This document shows, piece by piece, positions 58,652 to 64,000 of a DNA stretch of 64,000 bases. The stretch is from Tenrec ecaudatus (Eukaryota > Chordata > Mammalia > Afrosoricida > Tenrecidae), in assembly GCF_050624435.1 (NCBI RefSeq), contig NC_134541.1, positions 101,490,805 through 101,554,804 on the forward strand, given 5' to 3'. The notes beneath the pieces are model-generated. The model saw only the letters and a program-made list of their open reading frames with translations, did no database searches and was not told the origin of the DNA. Numbering within the stretch: the first letter of the stretch is position 1; each line of letters begins with the position of its first letter. The translations under genes were made by a program, and so were the position numbers.

Positions 58652-59142
58652 AACCCAACCCACCGCCTTCAGGTGATGCCGACTCCTGGCAACCCCATAG
58701 TACCAAGTGGAACTGCACGGGGCTTCTGAGGTTGTAACTTTTTATGGACGCAGATGACCCCAGCTTTACTCACGACAAACTGTCATCCAGCAGACTCCAA
58801 CTCATAGTGACCTCATAAAAAGTATTTTCTAGGACTGAGCCCTGGAGACGCAGTGGTTATAGGCTGGCTTGCAATCCTCAAGGTCAGCAGTTCAAAACCA
58901 CCAACTCGCTCCTCGGAAGAAAGGTGAGGCTTTCTATTCCCATAAAGAGTTACAGACTCCAAAACCCAGAAGGGCACCTCTACCCTGTCCTGTAGTGTTG
59001 TTACGAGTCGGCATCGAGTTTGGAGTTTCATTTGGCTAAATCTCTATGGGAACAGCCAGCTTCATCTTTCTCCTTTGGAGAGGTTGGTGGGTTTGAACTG
59101 CTGACCTTGAAGTTAGCAGCCTGGTGCTTCCCCCACAGTGTC
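58652..59142. repeat. Nested SINE cluster
   Basis: An antisense fragment (58652-58760) is followed by a second antisense SINE (58766-58832 and 59041-59142) that is split by a sense SINE (58834-59036: ctgagccctggagacgcagt to gtttggagtttcatttggct). Confidence 0.6.
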
Positions 59143-59145
59143 ATC

Positions 59146-59330
59146 CTCTTAAGTTACTGCCGTCAAGTTAGCCCTGGCTCAGAATGACCCCTCTGCGCCA
59201 CAGAATGAAACACTGCCTGGCCCTGTGCAGTTCCCACAACTGCGATGTTTGAGCCCATCATTGCAGCCACTGTGTCTGTCAATCCATCTCCTTGAGCATC
59301 TTCCTCTGTTCTGCTGACCCTTCCCTTTCC
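59146..59330 (-). mobile_element. RTE/BovB-like LINE 3' end, antisense
   Basis: Includes ccacagaatgaaacactgcc, gagcccatcattgcagccac and gtcaatccatctccttgagc. Decayed copy. Confidence 0.6.
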
Positions 59331-59382
59331 CACGTCCTTCTCTAGGATTCTGGGCTCTCTTGGTCCAAACCTAAAAACCTCA

Positions 59383-59518
59383 TCTTTCTAGGAGAAAGAT
59401 GGGCCTTTCTATTCCCACGAGATAGGTAGTCTTGAAGACCTGCAGGGGCCGTTCTCCACTGCCCCATGGGGTTGCTGTGAATCAGAATCACCTCCCCGAC
59501 AAGGAGTTTGGAGTTTCA
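59383..59518 (+). repeat. SINE body and tail
   Basis: ctaggagaaagatgggcctt to ggttgctgtgaatcagaatc and ggagtttggagtttc. Confidence 0.55.
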
Positions 59519-59743
59519 GGACCAAGAACTGAACCAAGCCCCTGACTTGGGTGCTTAGTTTAACTCTAAGGAGGCAGCTGCATGGTTACCACTTCCAGAC
59601 GAGAAACAGAATGGGGGGGAGCAACTTGCCCAGGGGGGGGGTTCGGAAGCATGCTTGCCCTTGAGTCATGTTCAGGCAAGGGCACTGCCCAACCCCGGGA
59701 GTTGTGTTCCCGGGGGCTTCTAGGGAAGTAGCGCCCCGCATAC

Positions 59744-59936
59744 ACCTCACTGCCACCGAGTCCACGCTGACTCACAGCGACCCTACAGGGCAGGGTAAAC
59801 TGCCCCTGCCAGTTTCCAAGACTGTAACTGTTTACAGGAGTAGAAAGCCCCGTCTTTCTCCGGAGGAGCGGCTGGTGGTTTGGAACTGCTGACCTTGTGG
59901 TTAGCAGCCCAGTGTGTAGCCACTGTACCACCAGGG
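59744..59936 (-). repeat. tRNA-derived SINE, full length
   Basis: acctcactgccaccgagtcc to tggaactgctgaccttgtgg and ccactgtaccaccaggg. Well preserved, 100 bp from a CIITA exon. Confidence 0.7.
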
Positions 59937-60036
59937 GGACAGAGAGGGACAAAGCCGTGGCATCTCGTGTGATGCTTCCGGCATCCAGCATTTGACTATG
60001 CAGCCCGTTTCCCCTCCACCTCCACCCATCACTCAC

Positions 60037-60123
60037 CTCAGCCTGAGGAGGGACGCAGCCAGGGTAGGCAGGGCCTCCGCCAGCGTGCAGGCACCCACAT
60101 CAGTGATGTTGTTCTGGGACAGG
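60037..60123 (-). CDS. CIITA: CIITA leucine-rich-repeat exon
   Basis: 87 nt. Reads LSQNNITDVGACTLAEAL then PTLAASLLRL. Acceptor ctgtgtccctgcag, donor AG|gtgagt. The first C completes an Asn codon from the upstream exon, and AG pairs with C of the next exon to give Ser. Strong match to human (SQNNITDLGAYKLAEALP). Confidence 0.95.
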
Positions 60124-60556
60124 CTGCAGGGACACAGCGGGAAAGGGGTCATGACTGAGTCCAGGCCTCCTGTCCCTCTGATATCTGTTGCCCATACTGG
60201 GGGGAAGCCCATTTTGGACACAGATGGGCTGTCTTGCTTCCACACAGTGTGGCCTAGGGTGCCATCAGGCCCCGTGAGAGCGGTGGGGCATGCGCCAGGC
60301 ATGGTGCTGTGGACTGACCCCTCTGGGGAGTGGGATGTGGGGCGAGGGTGCGGAGGGGCTGAGGCCTCGCGCTCTGGCCCCGCCCAGTTGATGATGGCAC
60401 AGCACCCCTCCTGGATACCTTTGCCCTCGCTTTGGAGAACGCCTCTCTCCCCATCAGGCTGTGGGCTCCACGAGGCACGGGGTTGTGCCCATGTTGCTCA
60501 CTACCCCCGTGCCTGAAACAGTGCCAAGCACACCTAGGTGCTCAATCAATCCTCGT

Positions 60557-60783
60557 GGTTGTTGCTAGGCACTGTCAAGTAGGCTGAGACGCCTATGGAC
60601 CGGTGCAAGCTGTTGTCAGATTCTGACCATTGTGACCCTCCAGGACAGAGGCGATGCACCCCACAGGGGCTCCGAGGCAGTCAGTCTTTACAAGATCAAT
60701 TGCCAGCTCTTTTCTTGCATGGTGCTGCAGGTGGGTTTGAACCACCGACCTCTGTGCTTAGCTGCTGTGCCACCAGGGCTCCC
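60557..60783 (-). repeat. tRNA-derived SINE
   Basis: ggttgttgctaggcactgtc to ggtttgaaccaccgacctct and gctgtgccaccagggctcc. Confidence 0.65.
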
Positions 60784-61339
60784 TGATCTTAAGTGTAACA
60801 GGACAAAGTGTTGCCTAATTCTGGGTCCACAAAGGATGGAAGAAGGGGGAGGGAGGAGGGAAGGGGGCAGGGAAGGAGAGGGGGATCAGTCCTGTTGGTT
60901 GTCCATGTTCCTGGGGATAGCACCCAACACTGGAGGTGGCTGGTGTGCCACTGCAGTGAACTCGGGCCATCCTGACCACGGCGATAAAGGGAAGTGTGGT
61001 CAGGGAGTGATTACCACCTCCCCACCCCACCCCCCAGTTCAACATAAGACCCTCCTTTCCCTTAGTCATCTCCAGCTCTACAGAGCCTGGAACTCAGACA
61101 ATTCCGAGCCTCAGTCCGCACACCCAGCCAGGACACAGTCCCAGCCCTGTTCCTCTCTGCCGCTGTCTGCCCCTCAGTCAGGGGTCCGGTCCTGTGCTTG
61201 CTGGCATCTCCTCTCTGACTCTGAAGATCTCTGAGGTTCAGGGCTTGGTTTGTTTTGTCCTTAGTCAGGTCTCCAGAGCCTAGCACATGGCCTGCGCCCA
61301 CGGGGCGCTGGGTATTTGCCAATGAAATGAAGAGAGGAT

Positions 61340-61510
61340 TGGATGGAAGTCACTGGTGAGTGAGTCAGGGAACTTTCACATAAACGGAGAGCCTGAATGG
61401 GACGATGGGTGAGTGAGTGAATGATTCAGTGAGTGAATGGGTGAACAGGAAGGAATGATGCAGGATGGATTGGGTGATTGAGTTATGAATGAATGAGTTG
61501 TAAGGGAATG
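61340..61510. repeat. Degenerate GAGT/GAAT tetranucleotide repeat
   Basis: Repeated gagtgagt, gaatgatt, gaatgaatgag blocks in a CIITA intron. Confidence 0.6.
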
Positions 61511-61564
61511 AGAGAACAAGGCGGCCAGCGTGGGCAGCAGGACATGCAGGTCCAGTCCACCTAC

Positions 61565-61657
61565 TTGAGCGTCTCCAGGGACTTCAGCTGAGGGAAGGTG
61601 GTTGAGAGTTGGGCGACACCCTTGTCCCCGATTTTGTTCTCACTCAGAGAGTCCAGG
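61565..61657 (-). CDS. CIITA: CIITA leucine-rich-repeat exon
   Basis: 93 nt. Reads LDSLSENKIGDKGVAQLS, TTFPQLKSLETL. Acceptor gattctacttgcag, donor AA|gtaggt. Human reads LDSLSENKIGDEGVSQLSATFPQ, so only a few changes. Same phase class as the other LRR exons. Confidence 0.95.
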
Positions 61658-62032
61658 CTGCAAGTAGAATCAGACAGGGCCATCAGCCAGGGTCCCCTAC
61701 CTTGACATGGACCCTTCCGCCCCGCTATCCAAGGTCACATGGGCTGACCATCAGAAGGCCAGGGATAAGCTTCTAGCTCATGTGGGCGAAGGCCCTGGAA
61801 CTTGGGCAACTTCCTGAAACTGTTGGAGTCTCAATGACCTCTCTGTGCCCCCTGGTGGGGGCAGACAAGGAGGCCACAGAAGGAGCAGCGCCAAACACTC
61901 TTATTTCTGAGGATTCCCGTCGGCGTCCCTTCCCTGCTGTGGGGTCATAGAGTGACTCTTGTCCCACTGAGGAAGCTTCGGAGAGGGGCTTCTGTTGGAG
62001 TGTGGGGGGGACAGACCAGGGTCTATACTCAC
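61658..62032 (-). other. CIITA: CIITA intron (375 bp)
   Basis: Short intron with consensus splice ends. No repeat recognised. Confidence 0.8.
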
Positions 62033-62113
62033 TCCAGGTGCTGGAGGGAAGAAAACGCCGCCAGGACCGTCACCAGTGTGGGGAACGCCTGGGGGCCCGA
62101 GACAGGCCCCAAC
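62033..62113 (-). CDS. CIITA: CIITA exon at the start of the LRR array seen here
   Basis: 81 nt. Reads LGPVSGPQAFPTLVTVLA then AFSSLQHL. Acceptor ccttgtttcctag, donor GA|gtgagt. Matches the human segment GPVSGPQAFPKLVRILTAF. The first G completes a codon from an upstream exon that is not identified in the window. Confidence 0.93.
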
Positions 62114-62377
62114 CTAGGAAACAAGGAGAGAGGTGAGACCCTGAAACAGAGCCCCTCAAACCCACCCCAGGGTGGGTAGAGACCAGGATATGGTAGCCAG
62201 GCTGGTCCCTGGCCCCCCTTCCTGCCCTGTCTCCCTAGGTGGGACCCCTGTCACTTCTGTTCTGGGTAGGTTTCACAAATCCCCACCCCATGGGGCCATT
62301 TGGATGCTCACCTGGGGGCTCTCTGGTCTTCACCTCTGGGAGGGGACCCGTTCTCACTCTCTCTACCCTGCTGTGGC

Positions 62378-62556
62378 ACCAAACCAAAAAATCCAAACTC
62401 ACAGCCACGGAGGCAATGCTGACTTGCAGAGACCCAATAGAACTGCCCCTGTGGGTTTCCCAGACTGTAGCTCATGATGGGAGCAGAAAGCCCTGTCTTT
62501 CTCTTGAGGAGCCACTGGTGGTTTGGAACTGCTGACCCTGCGGTTAGCAGCTGCTC
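62378..62556 (-). repeat. tRNA-derived SINE
   Basis: ccaaaccaaaaaatccaaac to tttggaactgctgaccctgc. Confidence 0.7.
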
Positions 62557-62627
62557 CAAATGGCTACCTGAGGACTGACAATGGTCATGGAGAGAGACAG
62601 CTTGCTCATCTCACTGACAAGAAGGGC

Positions 62628-62834
62628 TGGCCCGCCACTGACGGCCTTTGGGTCACTTCCAACACACAGCTCCTCTGCACGACAGAGCAGCACAGGCCCA
62701 CGGGTTCCCTAAGCCACCCCTGTCACGGGGCCAGATGCTGGGTCTTTCTCCTGCAGAGCCATGGGATGGGTTCAGACCGACAACCTTCCCGATAGCAGCT
62801 GGTGCTTGACCATGTGCGACACCAGGACCGCCTC
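62628..62834 (-). repeat. tRNA-derived SINE, diverged
   Basis: gcccgccactgacggccttt to gttcagaccgacaaccttcc and gcgacaccaggac. Confidence 0.55.
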
Positions 62835-62869
62835 ATGGAATGCTCGCAATGTTTCTCTGAGTTCTTCTT

Positions 62870-62945
62870 ACCCCCATTTTACAGATGAGGGAATCGAGGC
62901 CCAGAGAAGTTAATTAACTACACAAGGTCACACAGCCTGAATTAA
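62870..62945 (+). repeat. MIR-core-like SINE relic
   Basis: ccccattttacagatgaggg, ggcccagagaagttaattaa, acaaggtcacacagcctgaa. Confidence 0.65.
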
Positions 62946-63040
62946 TACTTGGACCAATCTTTAAGGGAGTGACTTAAAAAAAAAAGAATAGAGGACCGTT
63001 TGCTTTTGTTTTTTAAAATCCAGCTAAGTGTGAAGGAAGA

Positions 63041-63360
63041 CTACTGAGTGCACCATGGACTGACTGCCAAAAGAACAAACATATCTGTCTTGGAGGAAGC
63101 ACAGGCAGAATGCTCTTTCAGGAAAGGCTGGTGAGACTATCTGGTGTGCTCTGGACATGTGGTCAGGAGAGCCCAGTCCCTGCAGGACATCCTGCTTGGT
63201 AAAGCGGAGGGGCAGCAGAAAAGCAGGCGGCCCTCGACGAGATGGGCTGACAGGGGCTGTGACCGTGGGCTTACACACAGGCAGGACGGTGAGGCTGGTG
63301 CTGGCCGGGCAGTGGTTGGGCCTCTTGGGCGTGGGGTCGGTATGCATCAGAACCCACTCC
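63041..63360 (+). mobile_element. RTE/BovB-like LINE 3' fragment, sense
   Basis: Starts gactactgagtgcaccatgg and runs through tcttggaggaagcacaggc, ggacatgtggtcaggagagc and cctcgacgagatgggctgac. The translated order resembles the C-terminus of RTE/BovB reverse transcriptase, but frames are broken. Confidence 0.6.
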
Positions 63361-64000
63361 ACAGCACACAGAGGAGGGCGGATAGGAGAAGACAACATTA
63401 AAGAGCAGGAGGAAGCAAGGCTGGGGGGCAGGGCGGGGGGGGGGGGCAGGCCGATGTCTCAGAGCAAAGACCCTGCAGAAGGATGTGCCTGGTGGGGACA
63501 CCCACCCACCTGGAGCCCCCCAGGGAGCACAGATGCACAGGCCTCTGAGTAGCAAAGCAGCCTAACTGGCTGGGTGGGTTAGGCCTTCCGGGTACCCGGC
63601 ACAGGGGTGCCCAGAAGAGCGGTCCCAAAGGAGATACCAAAATAGCCATTTCCTTCCTTCCTCTGAACCTTCTCGACTTCCTGCCTCAGTCCAGCTCTGA
63701 CTGTCCCCCCAGCGAAGCTCTGACCGGCAACAAGGGGCTTTTGGTGCAGAGAAGAATTCATAGTCTGAAGGAGTGACGGCGTTCACCTATTTCCTCTTTT
63801 CAACATTTTTTACCTCTGGGCAAAAATAGGTACTTTGTTCAAAACAAGAGATGCCTGAGTTATTCTGGGGCTTTGGGGCAGGGAGGAGGGCAGTGAGCAG
63901 GGCAAGTTGACAGCTCCTGGGCCACCAACTAGGTGACCTTGAGCCCCCTGGGCCTTGGCTTTTCTCTCTGCACCCTGGGCAAGAGAATGGCTGTCTCCCC

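Larger units (their letters stand above)
55849..60036 (-). other. CIITA: CIITA intron between LRR exons (4.2 kb)
   Basis: The largest CIITA intron in the window. Packed with repeats: a second SPIN-like hAT element (57289-57477), RTE/BovB fragments (56322-56520 and 59146-59330) and at least seven SINE copies or pieces, some nested. Confidence 0.85.
60124..61564 (-). other. CIITA: CIITA intron
   Basis: 1.4 kb. Contains a SINE (60557-60783, -) and a degenerate GAGT/GAAT-type simple repeat (about 61340-61510). The 200-codon plus-strand open frame at 60632-61234 runs through SINE sequence and is not a gene. Confidence 0.8.
62114..64000 (-). other. CIITA: CIITA intron, partial
   Basis: 1.9 kb to the window edge. 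Holds SINEs (62378-62556 and about 62628-62834), a MIR-like tract (62870-62945) and an RTE/BovB fragment (63041-63360). I looked for the preceding CIITA exon and could not recognise it; it probably lies beyond position 64,000. Confidence 0.7.

Noticed and set aside
60632-61234. 200-codon plus-strand open frame inside a CIITA intron
   Set aside because: Begins in an antisense SINE and runs into simple sequence.
62114-64000. A further upstream CIITA exon
   Set aside because: No stretch with proper splice sites and LRR-like residues could be found on the minus strand.

Overview
The window is a piece of a placental-mammal nuclear genome. It is intron-rich, its protein-coding exons are separated by kilobases of interspersed repeats, and it has two CpG-island promoters. 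The gene order CLEC16A - DEXI - CIITA is the conserved block that in human lies at 16p13.13, seen here in the opposite orientation. Repeats point to an afrotherian, most likely a tenrec (Tenrecidae; Echinops telfairi is my best guess). Dozens of copies of a tRNA-derived SINE have the AfroSINE body and tail, several fragments look like RTE/BovB LINE 3' ends, and two short hAT elements look like SPIN non-autonomous transposons, which are reported from tenrec but not from elephant or hyrax. The species call rests on recalled repeat families, not on a database search.

Positions 1-37,320 hold the first nine coding exons of CLEC16A on the minus strand: exon 1 (start codon at 37,318-37,320) down to exon 9 at 2,269-2,382. 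Together they encode 355 residues with every splice phase consistent. The window stops inside intron 9. Intron 1 is about 17 kb and is packed with SINEs, L1 3' ends, RTE fragments and an unclassified LTR-like repeat. The CLEC16A CpG island at about 37.1-37.7 kb carries two ZNF143/THAP11-like motifs in opposite orientation.

Positions 37.7-40.9 kb are the divergent intergenic space, with a long RTE/BovB 3' fragment and a CT/CA microsatellite. DEXI follows on the plus strand as a single 95-codon coding exon (41,538-41,825). Its promoter has four CCAAT boxes, three of them inside an exact 29-bp tandem repeat that also carries GC boxes. Its GC-rich leader contains upstream ORFs, and a strong splice donor lies 150 nt past the stop codon.

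Positions 53.7-64 kb hold the 3' end of CIITA on the minus strand: five leucine-rich-repeat exons of identical phase, a short exon with the C-terminus and stop codon, and a separate 3'-UTR exon. CIITA and DEXI are convergent; CLEC16A and DEXI are divergent. All three are associated with immune regulation (CIITA drives MHC class II transcription; CLEC16A acts in endolysosomal and mitophagy control; DEXI is a small dexamethasone-induced protein), but nothing in the sequence shows a physical joint function.

I found no rRNA, functional tRNA, CRISPR array or bacterial-type gene. The most noteworthy points are an apparent acceptor shift in CLEC16A exon 6 that removes two codons, the CCAAT/GC 29-bp tandem promoter of DEXI, the spliced 3' UTR of CIITA, the SPIN-like elements, and the visible sharing of a 3' tail between the SINEs and the RTE LINE.
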